Source of the DNA: Streptomyces griseoruber
Lineage (GTDB): Bacteria > Actinomycetota > Actinomycetes > Streptomycetales > Streptomycetaceae
Length of the DNA: 64,000 nt
Assembly: GCF_001514205.1 (NCBI RefSeq)
Contig: NZ_KQ948768.1
Span: forward strand, 149,604-213,603
Direction: 5' to 3'
The position numbers and the translations under genes were made by a program. This document shows positions 25,426-33,925 of this stretch, piece by piece (position 1 is the stretch's first letter; every line of letters begins with the position of its first letter). Under the pieces are notes generated by a model that did not search any database, had not been told where the DNA came from, and saw only the letters and a program-made list of their open reading frames with translations.

Positions 25426-26262
25426 ATGGGGACATCACTGAAGGGCCGGACCATCGTGATGTCCGGCGGCAGCCGTGGCATCGGGCTGGCCATCCTCACC
25501 GCAGCGGCCCGCGAAGGCGCCAACGCGGTGTTCCTGGCCAAAACCGACACGCCCGACCCGAGACTGCCGGGGACCGTGCACACGGCGGTCGCCGCGATCG
25601 AGGCCGCCGGCGGATCCGCCGTCGCGGTGGTCGGCGACGTCCGTGAGGAGGCCGACGTCGAACGCGCGGTCGCCACCGCGGTCGACCGGTTCGGGGGCGT
25701 CGACGTCTGCGTCAACAACGCCAGCGCCCTCGATGTGCGGGGCACCGAGGAACTGCCCGTCAAGCGCTTCGACCTGATGCAGTCGATCAACAGCAGGGGC
25801 ACCTTTCTGCTGACCCGGGCCTGCCTGCCGTACCTGAAGCAGTCCGACCACGCCCACATCCTGACCCTGTCGCCGCCGCTCAACCTCGCCCCGCGCTGGC
25901 TCGGCGCCCACCCCGCCTACACCCTGTCGAAGTACGGCATGACCCTGCTCACCCTCGGCTGGGCGGCCGAGTTCGCGGAGCACGGCATCGCCGCGAACTG
26001 CCTCTGGCCGCAGACCCTGATCGCGACCGCCGCCGTAGCCAACGTCCTGGACGGCGAGAACCTCACCTCACGGTCACGCGGCCCCGAGATCATGGCGGAC
26101 GCGGCCCTCACCGTGCTCTCCCGCCCGCCGCGTGAACGGACCGGCCGGACCCTCCTCGACGCCGACGTTCTGATCGAAGCCGGTCACACGGATCTCTCCG
26201 GGTACGGCGGGGGCCGGGAGCCGGAGCTCGACTTCTTCGTGGATCCGCCGCAGGTGGGATGA
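25426..26262 (+). CDS. short-chain dehydrogenase/reductase (extended C-terminus)
   Basis: 278 aa. Motifs: SGGSRGIGLAI (glycine loop), AVVGDVREE, NNASAL, and AYTLSKYGMTLL with the Tyr-xxx-Lys pair; the expected Ser is in LTLSPPLNL. The KTDTPDPRLPGT insertion after the second strand and the SPPLNL motif resemble the HSDL2/AtuG-like SDRs associated with acyl-CoA or terpenoid acid breakdown. AGGAGC precedes ATG 25426. It is the last gene of the CaiB operon and probably oxidises a hydroxyacyl-CoA. Confidence 0.85.
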   Translation: MGTSLKGRTIVMSGGSRGIGLAILTAAAREGANAVFLAKTDTPDPRLPGTVHTAVAAIEAAGGSAVAVVGDVREEADVERAVATAVDRFGGVDVCVNNASALDVRGTEELPVKRFDLMQSINSRGTFLLTRACLPYLKQSDHAHILTLSPPLNLAPRWLGAHPAYTLSKYGMTLLTLGWAAEFAEHGIAANCLWPQTLIATAAVANVLDGENLTSRSRGPEIMADAALTVLSRPPRERTGRTLLDADVLIEAGHTDLSGYGGGREPELDFFVDPPQVG

Positions 26263-26439
26263 CCGTTCGGGTGTGAGGGCGGAGCCGGGAACCGGGCCGC
26301 GCCCGGCGGGATCGCCGATCGGCCGCGCCCCGCTCGTACACCGCGACCGACGTCCGCGCCGAGTGCGTCCGTGTACCGCGGTGGCCAGGCCGGGGCAGGC
26401 GCTGTTCCGGAGCGCGGGCTGCCGCGCCAGGAGCCAGGG

Positions 26440-26880
26440 CGCTGCCCCCCGACGCCTGCGCCGGCCCGCGCAGGTCGTCGGTGGAGCAGAGGGCACCGGA
26501 CACCGCCGGAACGGCGTCGTCCGCGGCCCGCACACCGTCGTGGACCGCCGTCGCGACCAGCCGCTTGGTCGCCGCGTGGGCGCAAGTGGGGCCGGCGGCT
26601 TAGCGGCGCGCGCACTCCCGCGCGGCTTCGGCGAAGCCTTCGCCGGGAAGAACGCGGTTCACCACGTTCCAGCGCTCCAGGGTTGCCGCCGCACAGCGCT
26701 CCCCTGTGTAGATCACTTCACGGGCTCTGGCCGACCCGGCGCGCTCGGCCAGGCGCTGGGGCCCTCCCATCGAAGGTGCAGCCCTACGACGGTCTCCACC
26801 AGCCCGAAGGACGCGGACTCCGCGGCCAGCAGGATGTCGCAGGCCAGAGCGATCTCGAACGCCGCGGTGCGCAATGACGC
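26440..26880 (-). pseudogene. enoyl-CoA hydratase family relic with several frameshifts
   Basis: Minus-strand pieces in changing frames spell one crotonase protein: AAFEIALACDILLAAESASF then GLVETVVGL, then GGPQRLAERAGSARAREVIY and ERWNVVNRVLPGEGFAEAA, then AATKRLVATAVHDGVRAADD and VSGALCSTDDLRG. At least two frameshifts separate them and the N-terminal third is not recognisable. The AESASF piece keeps ETVVG with a Glu at a catalytic position, unlike the intact crotonase at 24568. Confidence 0.65.
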
Positions 26881-27223
26881 GGACGCGATGGTGCCGCGGT
26901 ACCACCCACGGCGGCACCTCCGTACCGGCCCCCGTCCATCCCGAGCGCGGAACGGCGGCGGGGCGAATCCCGCCACGCGGTCGCCGGAGAGGGGCCGCCC
27001 CGGACGGCCGCACTGTGCGAGCCCGTCGGACAGTCCCGAACCGCAACCGGGCTCCGCGTACCGGCCAGCTCTCGTGTACGGCCCTTCGTTGCACCACGCG
27101 ACCGCGCTCTCCTGAGTCATGGCCCACCGCCGCACCGGCGCCGACCGCTGTCCTCGTTTCCCCCGCGCCCCGGGGACCGGTCCCCTCGTGGCTCGTCGGG
27201 AACGACCCCGCAGCGCCCTGTCG
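26881..27223. other. stretch without a supportable gene
   Basis: It lies between the crotonase relic and the siderophore-interacting protein. It may contain the lost N-terminal part of the relic, but no pattern is left on either strand. Confidence 0.4.
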
Positions 27224-27913
27224 TCACTCCAGCCCGCGCTTGCCCGGCGCCCAGAACGGCTTGGTGAGGACCGACCGACGGTCCCAGCCGGCCTCTCGCA
27301 CGAGCACCTGCTTCACCGCTTGCACGGTTCGCGCCTCCCCGGCGACGTAGGCGATGCCGCCGGGCGCAGGAGCGAGCCGTCGTACCGAGGCAGGCAGCGG
27401 AGTATCGCCTCTGACCAGCCAGTCGAGGCGGTCGCCGTGGGTCAGCGGCAGCTGGTCCGCCTCCGTCGCCGTCTCCACGCAGCCGGAGACCCGCGCGCCC
27501 TCGGTCAGCGCGGCCAGCATCGCCCCGAAAGCGACGGCCGCGGTCTCGTCCCCGACGAAGAAATGGTGCGAGGCGTCCGGGCGCAGCACGAAGGATCCCT
27601 CCGGCCTGCTCAGTCGCACCTGGTCCCCCACCTCGGCGGTCCGCCCCCACCGGGCGCCGGGCCCAGCGCCCGGATGGTCCAGCACGCACAACTCGACAGC
27701 GCCGGCGGGTTCGTAACGCCACACCGAGTACGTACGCCGGGTCAGCCCGTTGCCCACCATCACCCGCACCTGCTGTCCGGGCCGCACCGTCAACCCGGCG
27801 AGTACGTCGCCCTCGATACGGAGCCGGCGCATACGGGCGGCGATCGCTTCGGTGGCCGTGACGGTTCCACGCAGCATCAGGAGGTCGAGGACGGGATCCA
27901 GCAGGGCGGGCAT
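27224..27913 (-). CDS. siderophore-interacting protein (FAD/NAD(P)H ferric-siderophore reductase family)
   Basis: 229 aa. The FAD-binding barrel has RMRRLRIEGDVLAGL, VRPGQQVRVMV and the flavin motif RTYSVWRY; LSRPEGSFVLRPDASHHFFV then GDETAAVAFGAML start the NAD(P)H domain, and the end is WAPGKRGLE. Members reduce iron in ferric siderophores inside the cell. GGAG lies six bases before ATG 27913. It is slightly shorter than typical members (about 250-280). No siderophore biosynthesis or transport genes are nearby. A scrap of a second copy lies at 4645-4694. Confidence 0.85.
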   Translation of the reverse strand: MPALLDPVLDLLMLRGTVTATEAIAARMRRLRIEGDVLAGLTVRPGQQVRVMVGNGLTRRTYSVWRYEPAGAVELCVLDHPGAGPGARWGRTAEVGDQVRLSRPEGSFVLRPDASHHFFVGDETAAVAFGAMLAALTEGARVSGCVETATEADQLPLTHGDRLDWLVRGDTPLPASVRRLAPAPGGIAYVAGEARTVQAVKQVLVREAGWDRRSVLTKPFWAPGKRGLE

Positions 27914-28049
27914 GGCGGACTCCAGGCGGGAGAAGGACAATCGGGCGACGAAAGAGGGGAGTTCGGGGGCTATCGGGCGGAGGCGGGCCTTGGCACAGGT
28001 GGCCGCGCGGCCTGCCCGGCGGGACGGACGTGGCCGGGCCGACGCGTGA

Positions 28050-28472
28050 TCACCGCACCGAGCTCAGTGGCATGACCCTGCGGTACGCCGACACCGCGAT
28101 CACAGCGACCGCGACGTGCATCAGGAGCAGTGCCACCACACCGGTCACCTCGCCATCGCCGAACTGGAAGAAGTCCGGAACGAAGGAGACCACGACGACC
28201 GAAGGGACGAGCCGCCGGAGCAGCCGTTCGGGATCGCGGGAGAACCTGCGGACTACGGCCCATCCGACGGTTCCTCCCAGCACTCCCAGCGTGGTCAGGA
28301 AGATGTACGACGCCGGCTCCAACGGGTCGAAGTCATCCGGTGCACCCAGCGTGTGCGCCAGCACGGCGATCAACGCGTTGGCCAAGGAGGACAGCAGGAT
28401 GGCGCCGAAGACGCCTCCCGCCACCACGAGCGGACCCCGACGTGAGAGTAGCGCCTCAGAGACAGAGGACAT
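28050..28472 (-). CDS. small four-helix membrane protein (DUF6069-like)
   Basis: 140 aa with four hydrophobic segments: GPLVVAGGVFGAILLSSL, IFLTTLGVLGGTVGWAVV, LVPSVVVVSFVPDFF and VVALLLMHVAVAVIAVSA. The spacing and the RRFSRDPERLLRRLV loop resemble actinobacterial DUF6069 proteins, whose function is unknown. GGAG lies upstream of ATG 28472. It faces the siderophore-interacting protein gene in the same direction, about 140 bp apart, and is divergent from the two-component system. Confidence 0.65.
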   Translation of the reverse strand: MSSVSEALLSRRGPLVVAGGVFGAILLSSLANALIAVLAHTLGAPDDFDPLEPASYIFLTTLGVLGGTVGWAVVRRFSRDPERLLRRLVPSVVVVSFVPDFFQFGDGEVTGVVALLLMHVAVAVIAVSAYRRVMPLSSVR

Positions 28473-28526
28473 GGCAACTCCGGATGGTGAGAGGGAACAT
28501 GGTCATTTCGGGGCTACCCGTGACAC

Positions 28527-28617
28527 GCACTTGCTGGAGGATGTGGTGGGCCTCGCCCACCCACAGGTACTCGATCCAGAAGCGACCGACGGTGTACGCG
28601 GCGGCGTGCAACGCGAA
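28527..28617 (-). pseudogene. fragment of prolipoprotein diacylglyceryl transferase (lgt)
   Basis: The minus strand encodes FALHAAAYTVGRFWIEYLW and then GEAHHILQQVR, matching the conserved C-terminal region of Lgt (AAYTxGRFWIEYLRxDxAHHILG). About 30 codons remain. It is a relic, not a lipoprotein-processing gene. Confidence 0.5.
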
Positions 28618-28709
28618 CCCCCGGCCTGCTGGAACAGCGGGCCGTCGGTCGCGGGCCGATCGTCGCCGCCCGCGCCCCTTTCGCACATCGACCGACCGAC
28701 GCGCTCTTC

Positions 28710-28727
28710 GTCCACCGATCGGTGGAC
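28710..28727. promoter_or_regulatory. perfect 18-bp palindrome upstream of the histidine kinase gene
   Basis: GTCCACCGATCGGTGGAC is its own reverse complement. Its centre is about 66 bp upstream of the kinase ATG, a suitable place for a dimeric regulator, possibly the NarL-type partner. Confidence 0.6.
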
Positions 28728-28784
28728 CCGCCCCCACTGGCCGGCTGATTCTGCCGCCACGCGGCTGCGCCTACGCTGAGGCCC

Positions 28785-30011
28785 ATGGCACTGCAACAGG
28801 CGTGGGAGTGGGAGCGGTGGAAGGTCATGGGGCAGCACGCCTTCTTCGCCATCGTGCTCGCCCTGTCCATGTCGGGTGCGCTTTCCGGGGCGGACATGAC
28901 GACCGGCGCGGCGCTGTCACGGATCGGCCCGGGGGTGGGGCTCGCCCTGTGGTACGTGTACTGGATCGCGCTGCGCGGCGGCGCCGATCGCCCGCCGCTG
29001 CCCTACCTCGTCGGGGCCTTGGCAGGGTGGGCGGTCATGGCCGTGGTGGACCCCGCGTTCCTCCCGGTCGCCGTGGCGGTGCTGAGCCCGTACTGGCTGC
29101 GGCGGCCCTGGTGGTCGGCCGGCGGGGTACTGGTGCTGGGCGCCGCCTGGTCGTTGAAGAGCTTCGCCACGCACGGCTCCGTCGACGTGCGGGAGCTCAC
29201 GGGCTGCGTGCTCGGCACCGCGGTGGCGGTCACCATCACCTGCTACGTCGCCACCCTCGACCACGAGAGTCACAAGCGGCAGCGGCTCCTGGACGAGCTC
29301 ACCGCCACCCAGGCCGAACGAGCGGCAGCGGAACGCCAGGCGGGCACCCTGGCCGAACGCCAGCGCCTGGCCCGGGAGGTCCACGACACCCTGACCCAGG
29401 GGTTCGCGTCCATCGCCATGCTGCTGGACGCCGTGGGTGAGGACCTGCCGCCCGACTCCCCCGCGGCCCGCCGCGTCGGGCAGGCCATGCGGACGGCTCG
29501 GGACAACCTCGTCGAGAGCCGCCGCCTCGTGCACGCCCTTCGCCCGGCGCCGCTGGACCGCACGCACCTGGCGGACGCGGTCCGCGAGCTCACCACCCGG
29601 TTGACGGAGGAGACCGGCATCGAGGCCTGCACGGTCGTGACCGGCCGACCGGTCGCCCTGCCTCCCGCTACCGAGGGCGAGTTGCTGCGCGTCGTGCAGG
29701 AGGCACTGACCAACGCCCGGCGCCACGCCCGCCCGGTGAGCGTGTCGGTCACGCTCTCGTACCTCGGCGATGTCCTGGCCATCGACGTCCAGGACGACGG
29801 CACCGGTTTCGCACCCGCTGCCCGGCACACCGGTATCGGGCTGATCACCATGCGGGAGCGCATCGCCGCCCTGGACGGCACCTTCGCGGTGGAAAGCACC
29901 CCGGGCGAGGGTACGACCATCGCCGTCACGGTGCCGCTCCCCGTCGACTCCCCGGCCTCCGAAGCCCCGGCCGCCGTGTCGGGCACCGAACGTCTGGCCC
30001 CGGTGTCATGA
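28785..30011 (+). CDS. sensor histidine kinase, NarX/DesK-type (HisKA_3)
   Basis: 408 aa. The first about 160 residues hold five hydrophobic segments with short loops, so the signal is probably membrane-derived or small. A coiled coil (residues 160-200) leads to LAREVHDTLTQGFASIAMLL with the phospho-accepting His, then the ATPase domain: VVQEALTNARRHA (N box), VQDDGTGF (G1) and GIGLITMRERI (G2). No good ribosome binding site precedes ATG 28785; an in-frame ATG 14 codons later is an alternative. The stop overlaps the start of the response regulator by 4 nt, so the two form a cognate pair. Confidence 0.85.
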   Translation: MALQQAWEWERWKVMGQHAFFAIVLALSMSGALSGADMTTGAALSRIGPGVGLALWYVYWIALRGGADRPPLPYLVGALAGWAVMAVVDPAFLPVAVAVLSPYWLRRPWWSAGGVLVLGAAWSLKSFATHGSVDVRELTGCVLGTAVAVTITCYVATLDHESHKRQRLLDELTATQAERAAAERQAGTLAERQRLAREVHDTLTQGFASIAMLLDAVGEDLPPDSPAARRVGQAMRTARDNLVESRRLVHALRPAPLDRTHLADAVRELTTRLTEETGIEACTVVTGRPVALPPATEGELLRVVQEALTNARRHARPVSVSVTLSYLGDVLAIDVQDDGTGFAPAARHTGIGLITMRERIAALDGTFAVESTPGEGTTIAVTVPLPVDSPASEAPAAVSGTERLAPVS

Positions 30012-30655
30012 GGCCTTCGACCGGTCCGGGGATCCGGGTCCTCCTCGCCGACGACCACCCCGTGGTCCGCGACGGGCTCGCCGCCATGCTCTCCACCCAG
30101 CCCGACCTCACGGTTGTCGGCGAAGCCTCCACCGGTGCCGAGGCACTGCGCCAGACCGCCGCACTCGCACCCGACGTCGTGCTGATGGACCTGCAGATGC
30201 CCGGCATGGACGGCACCGCCGCGACCGCCGCGATCCGCGCCGCCCACCCCCAGGTGCGGGTAGTCGTCCTGACGACCTATGACACGGACGCCGACATCAC
30301 CGCCGCGATCGACGCCGGCGCGGTCGGCTACCTGCTCAAGGACACCGCACGACACGAGCTCTGCGAGGCCGTCCGTACCGCCGCCCGGGGAGGTGCGGCA
30401 CTGTCACCCACGGTGGCCGCCAAGGTCCTCGCCCATGTGCGCGGCGACCGGGGCGGCGGCTTGTCCGGCAGGGAACTCGAAGTCCTGTCCGCCGTGGCCC
30501 GGGGACAGAGCAACAAGCAGATCGCCCGCGCCCTGCGCCTGTCCGAGGCCACGGTCAAGACCCATCTGCTGCACATCTACGCCAAGCTCGACGTCGGCGA
30601 CCGGACCGCCGCCGTCACTGCGGCGCTGGGCCGGGGAATCATCCGCATGGACTGA
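30008..30655 (+). CDS. NarL/LuxR-type response regulator
   Basis: 215 aa. The receiver is canonical: ADDHPVVRDGL, PDVVLMDLQMPGMDG with the phospho-acceptor Asp, VVLTTYDTD and GYLLKDTA with the conserved Lys. The C-terminal HTH reads LSGRELEVLSAVARGQSNKQ then SEATVKTHLLHIYAKL. It is translationally coupled to the kinase (ATGA). Unlike the regulator at 11543-12244 all phosphorylation residues are present. Targets are unknown; the palindrome at 28710 is a candidate. Confidence 0.9.
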   Translation: MRPSTGPGIRVLLADDHPVVRDGLAAMLSTQPDLTVVGEASTGAEALRQTAALAPDVVLMDLQMPGMDGTAATAAIRAAHPQVRVVVLTTYDTDADITAAIDAGAVGYLLKDTARHELCEAVRTAARGGAALSPTVAAKVLAHVRGDRGGGLSGRELEVLSAVARGQSNKQIARALRLSEATVKTHLLHIYAKLDVGDRTAAVTAALGRGIIRMD

Positions 30656-31439
30656 CGGCCCGAGACGTCGTCGCGCCGGTCGCCGTTGCCGCTCCGCGAA
30701 CGTCGCCTGCTGACGGGCGTGTTCGCCGCATCGGAACCGCCGGGCCTGCGACTCGACCAGCACCGCGCTGTCGGCGAGCGGACGTGCGTACCGCTGTGCG
30801 CCCGAGCGGACAGCGTCCCGCCCGCCGATCACGCTGCCGTGCCATGGCCGTCCGGCCCCGGACGGCCACCACCAACTCGCCTTCCCACACGACGTTTTCA
30901 CCGCGACACCGACGGCCGTTCATGATCGCTGTGTGTCGTTCAGCCATACGGTGACAAGGACGCGGCCCTTGTCGCCTCGCTGGGCCAAAACCGCCTTCAG
31001 CTGGGTCGAGGAGTACTCCGACACCTTTGTGAAGCTCATTGGGCTGCTCGACGTACTGGCGCATCGCCTTGCTGGTCGCGGTCGCGTGGGGCCGTTTCGG
31101 GCCGTACCCGTTCTGACCGCATCCGCCCGGTTCCATGGTCGCGTTCCATGGTCGGCGCTCAGCAGCGGGATGACGGACGACTGCTTGCGCAGCTATGGCA
31201 AGGGGCGGTCGGGGTGGGCGGACCAGGATTCTCCGAAGGAGGCTGCGGGACACCCGGGCCGCCCCGACCGCGAGGCGCTTCGTCGAGAACACCCGACGAG
31301 ACCCGCACAGTTGGCAACTTCCGGTGTCACGCCGACCGCTCCGGCCCGCTGGGCCCCCTGTGATGCCGGCCGCCGTGGCACCGGTGTATGAGGCAAGGAC
31401 GCGTACGGCACACAGGAAGGCCTGGCCGGGCTCGGCGGA
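30656..31439. other. stretch without an intact gene, probably decayed
   Basis: The minus-strand frame that begins with the third CaiB start (31457) stays open to 30639 but loses all family resemblance after about 22 codons. A plus-strand piece at 30950-31080 (VEEYSDTFVKLIGLLDVLAH) looks protein-like but I cannot place it. Confidence 0.35.
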
Positions 31440-31530
31440 CTCCGTTGTCGCTGTCATGACGCCCCCAGTCCATCGGTCCATAATGTGAACCAGTAGACCG
31501 CTCAGAGGACCTGTGGCAATGTTGCTCCCG
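31440..31530 (-). repeat. third copy of the CaiB promoter and start module (module C)
   Basis: The minus strand repeats the CaiB start (MTATTESAEPGQAFL from ATG 31457) and the upstream operator region of modules A and B. After about 22 codons the frame becomes unrelated, so only the promoter and start have been kept. Confidence 0.7.
31475..31499 (+). promoter_or_regulatory. 25-bp IclR-type operator, copy in module C
   Basis: GGTCC-ATAATGT-GAACC-AGT-AGACC ends 18 bp before the remnant CaiB start and 266 bp upstream of the acyl-CoA dehydrogenase gene on the other strand, whose promoter may also be affected. Confidence 0.6.
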
Positions 31531-31764
31531 GCACGAACGCCGAACGGCAACGACCACGGAGCAGGACTCGTCGCCGCCATCCGCCCCGGGCACGGCTGAC
31601 GGGTCACCTCCCTGTCGATCTCGGGCCCGGAAAGCCGTATGACACCCGACCCGCTCCTGCCACGCCCAATGACGGGCAGCTACGGCGGCGGCAACTTGGC
31701 GTCAACCCGCCTCCGCCAGGCGCGGCCGCCGAGCGCGCGATCGAGACGACAGGACGGAACAGCC

Positions 31765-32970
31765 ATGGACTTCACGGAGACCGAGAGGATCCGCGATCTC
31801 AAGCTACGAGCCACCCGGTTCCTGGACGAGTTCGTCATCCCCGCGGAACCGGTCTACGCGCAGCAGAAGACCGAGATCGGGCCGTGGGAGACCCCGCCGG
31901 TCATGGCGGAGCTCAAGAAGGCCGCCCGTGATCGTGGTCTGTGGAACCTCTTCCTTCCCGGAGAGCGGGGCGCGGGCCTGACCAACCTCGAATACGCACA
32001 TGTCGCCGAGATAACCGGTCGAAGCCCGTGGATCATGCCGGAAGCGCTGAACTGCTCGGCGCCCGACACGGGCAACATGGAGATCCTCGCGCACTTCGCC
32101 ACGCCGCCGGTGCAGAAGCGGTGGCTCCAGCCCCTGCTCGACGGCGAGATCCGCTCCGTCTACTCGATGACCGAGCCCCTGGTCGCCAGCTCCGACGCGA
32201 ACAACATCGACACCCTGATCACCGAGGACGCGGACGGCTTGCGGATCAACGGCCGCAAGTGGTGGTCCAGCGGCGCGATGAGCCCCGCCTGCAAGGTGGC
32301 CGTCGTGATGGGCCGTTCGAATCCGGACGGAGAGCACCACCGCACCCACAGCATGGTCGTGGTCCCGCTCGACACCCCCGGGGTGAACGTCCTGCGATCG
32401 ACCAGTGTGTTCGGGTACTCCGACAGCGGTCACGGCGGTCACGCCGAGATCCTGTACGACGACGTCCGGGTCCCTCGCGAGAACCTCCTGGGCGAGTTGC
32501 ACGGCGGCTTCGCCATCGCGCAGGCACGCCTCGGTCCCGGCCGGATCCACCACGCCATGCGCCTGGTCGGCATGGCGGAGCGCGCCTTCGACCTGATGTG
32601 CTCCCGAGCCCACGAGCGCACTCCCTTCGGTAGACCGCTCGCCGAACAGGGCGTCTTCCAGGACTGGGTGGCGGAAGCACGCATACGCATCGAGACGACC
32701 CGCCTCCTGGTGCTGAAGACGGCATGGCTGATGGACACCGTCGGCAACCGCGGTGCGGCGATCGAGATCTCGGGCATCAAGGTGGCCGCACCGCGGATGG
32801 CCACCTGGGTCATCGACCATGCGATCCAGGCCCACGGCGGTGGCGGCGTGAGCCAGGACTTTCCCCTGGCCGAGCTGTACGCCCAGGCCCGCATGCTGCG
32901 TATCGCCGACGGACCGGACGAAGTCCACAAGATGTCCCTCGCGCGCCGTGAGCTCCGCCGGTTCGCATAA
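31765..32970 (+). CDS. acyl-CoA dehydrogenase (ACAD10/11-like)
   Basis: 401 aa. Order of motifs: an N-terminal helical domain (RFLDEFVIPAEPVY), GLWNLFLPGERGAGLTNLEY, YSMTEPLVASSDANNI (flavin-binding strand), GHAEILYDDVRVPRENLLGE, HHAMRLVGMAERAFDLM, ERTPFGRPLAEQG and AIQAHGGGGVSQDFPL with LRIADGPDEVHKMSLA at the end. The order and the TxPFG and ADGPDEVH variants fit the ACAD10/11-like branch. It forms an alpha,beta double bond in an acyl-CoA and passes electrons to ETF. ATG 31765 follows AGGACGG. No partner gene follows; two GntR genes are downstream. Confidence 0.9.
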   Translation: MDFTETERIRDLKLRATRFLDEFVIPAEPVYAQQKTEIGPWETPPVMAELKKAARDRGLWNLFLPGERGAGLTNLEYAHVAEITGRSPWIMPEALNCSAPDTGNMEILAHFATPPVQKRWLQPLLDGEIRSVYSMTEPLVASSDANNIDTLITEDADGLRINGRKWWSSGAMSPACKVAVVMGRSNPDGEHHRTHSMVVVPLDTPGVNVLRSTSVFGYSDSGHGGHAEILYDDVRVPRENLLGELHGGFAIAQARLGPGRIHHAMRLVGMAERAFDLMCSRAHERTPFGRPLAEQGVFQDWVAEARIRIETTRLLVLKTAWLMDTVGNRGAAIEISGIKVAAPRMATWVIDHAIQAHGGGGVSQDFPLAELYAQARMLRIADGPDEVHKMSLARRELRRFA

Positions 32971-33029
32971 ATATTCTCTAACTCCAGCTATGACACTTCA
33001 GGGCCTCCTCGTAGCATGACGCTTGTCAG

Positions 33030-33045
33030 GCCACACCGGTGTGGC
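33030..33045. promoter_or_regulatory. perfect 16-bp palindrome before the first tandem GntR gene
   Basis: GCCACACCGGTGTGGC lies 43 bp upstream of ATG 33088. It is a likely operator, and its position argues against the in-frame start at 33016. Confidence 0.6.
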
Positions 33046-33087
33046 ACGCTGCACCGGTTGCGCAACGTTCGGCCGAGAGGCGGGACC

Positions 33088-33810
33088 ATGGCGGACACCC
33101 GTGCGTGGGCGACGGAAGCCCGGTCGTCCGAGGCCGTTTACCGCATGCTGCGGAACCGGATCATGACCTGCGAGCTGGTTCCCGGCCAGCTGCTCACCGA
33201 GCGCACCAGTGCCGTTCAATGGGGACTGGGGCTGCCGCCGGTCCGCGACGCGTTGACGCGCCTCGTGGGTGACGGTCTGGTCCAGGTGGTCTCGCCCAAC
33301 GCGTACCGGATCATCACCCCACTCACCCTGAAGTCGGTCAACGATCTGTTCACCGTCTGGGCATTGTTCGGCCCGGAGATGGCCGCGCTGGGCACCAGCC
33401 GGGCCGACCCGGAGCAGGCTGGCCGGCTGCGACAGCTGATGGTGGACGGGAACGCGGTGCTCGCTGGCCCACTGGACCGGGATCAGGTCCTCCGGTTCAT
33501 CCACATCACCGAACGGACCTTCGACCTGGTCGCAAGCGCCTCCCTCAACGACCGGCTGCTCATCGAGGTCTACCGGTCGCTCTCCGGCGAGTTGTGGCGT
33601 GTTCTGGCCTTGGTCCTCATCTCGGCAGACCGCGTCGACACGTTCCTGGCCGCTGGCATGACCTGGCACTCGGTGATCGACCGGCGGGACGCGCTCGGGG
33701 TCACGCGGCTGACCAGCCAAGCCGCGGCGGCAAGCCGCGCGTCGGCTGTGCGCTTGTTGACGGACCGGACGAAGAATGGCGACGGCGTAGTACTTCCGCT
33801 GCGGCGCTGA
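33088..33810 (+). CDS. GntR family regulator (tandem copy 1)
   Basis: 240 aa. Winged helix: YRMLRNRIMTCELVPGQLL, TSAVQWGLGLPPVRDALTRL. The effector domain is all helical with LTLKSVNDLFTVWALFGPEM. GAGAGG precedes ATG 33088. It shares order and many residues with the next gene (LTLKSVDDLFTLWRIVGPET there), so the two arose by tandem duplication. The usual SRTxVREAL recognition helix is altered to LPPVRDALTRL. It may control the acyl-CoA dehydrogenase upstream. Confidence 0.82.
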   Translation: MADTRAWATEARSSEAVYRMLRNRIMTCELVPGQLLTERTSAVQWGLGLPPVRDALTRLVGDGLVQVVSPNAYRIITPLTLKSVNDLFTVWALFGPEMAALGTSRADPEQAGRLRQLMVDGNAVLAGPLDRDQVLRFIHITERTFDLVASASLNDRLLIEVYRSLSGELWRVLALVLISADRVDTFLAAGMTWHSVIDRRDALGVTRLTSQAAAASRASAVRLLTDRTKNGDGVVLPLRR

Positions 33811-33925
33811 GGCCACGCCACCCATGTCGCCGGACGAGGCACAGGGCCGCTCGGTGTTCACCGGTGAGCGCTATCATCGCTTTGCTGGTATATCACCGAG
33901 CGTCTCGATCGCGGGAGCTAGCAAC

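Noticed and set aside
17151..26262. Antibiotic biosynthesis cluster interpretation (ABM monooxygenase, FAD hydroxylase, exporter, P450-like scrap)
   Set aside because: No polyketide synthase, peptide synthetase or terpene synthase core is present, and the intact genes are typical of acid and aromatic breakdown.
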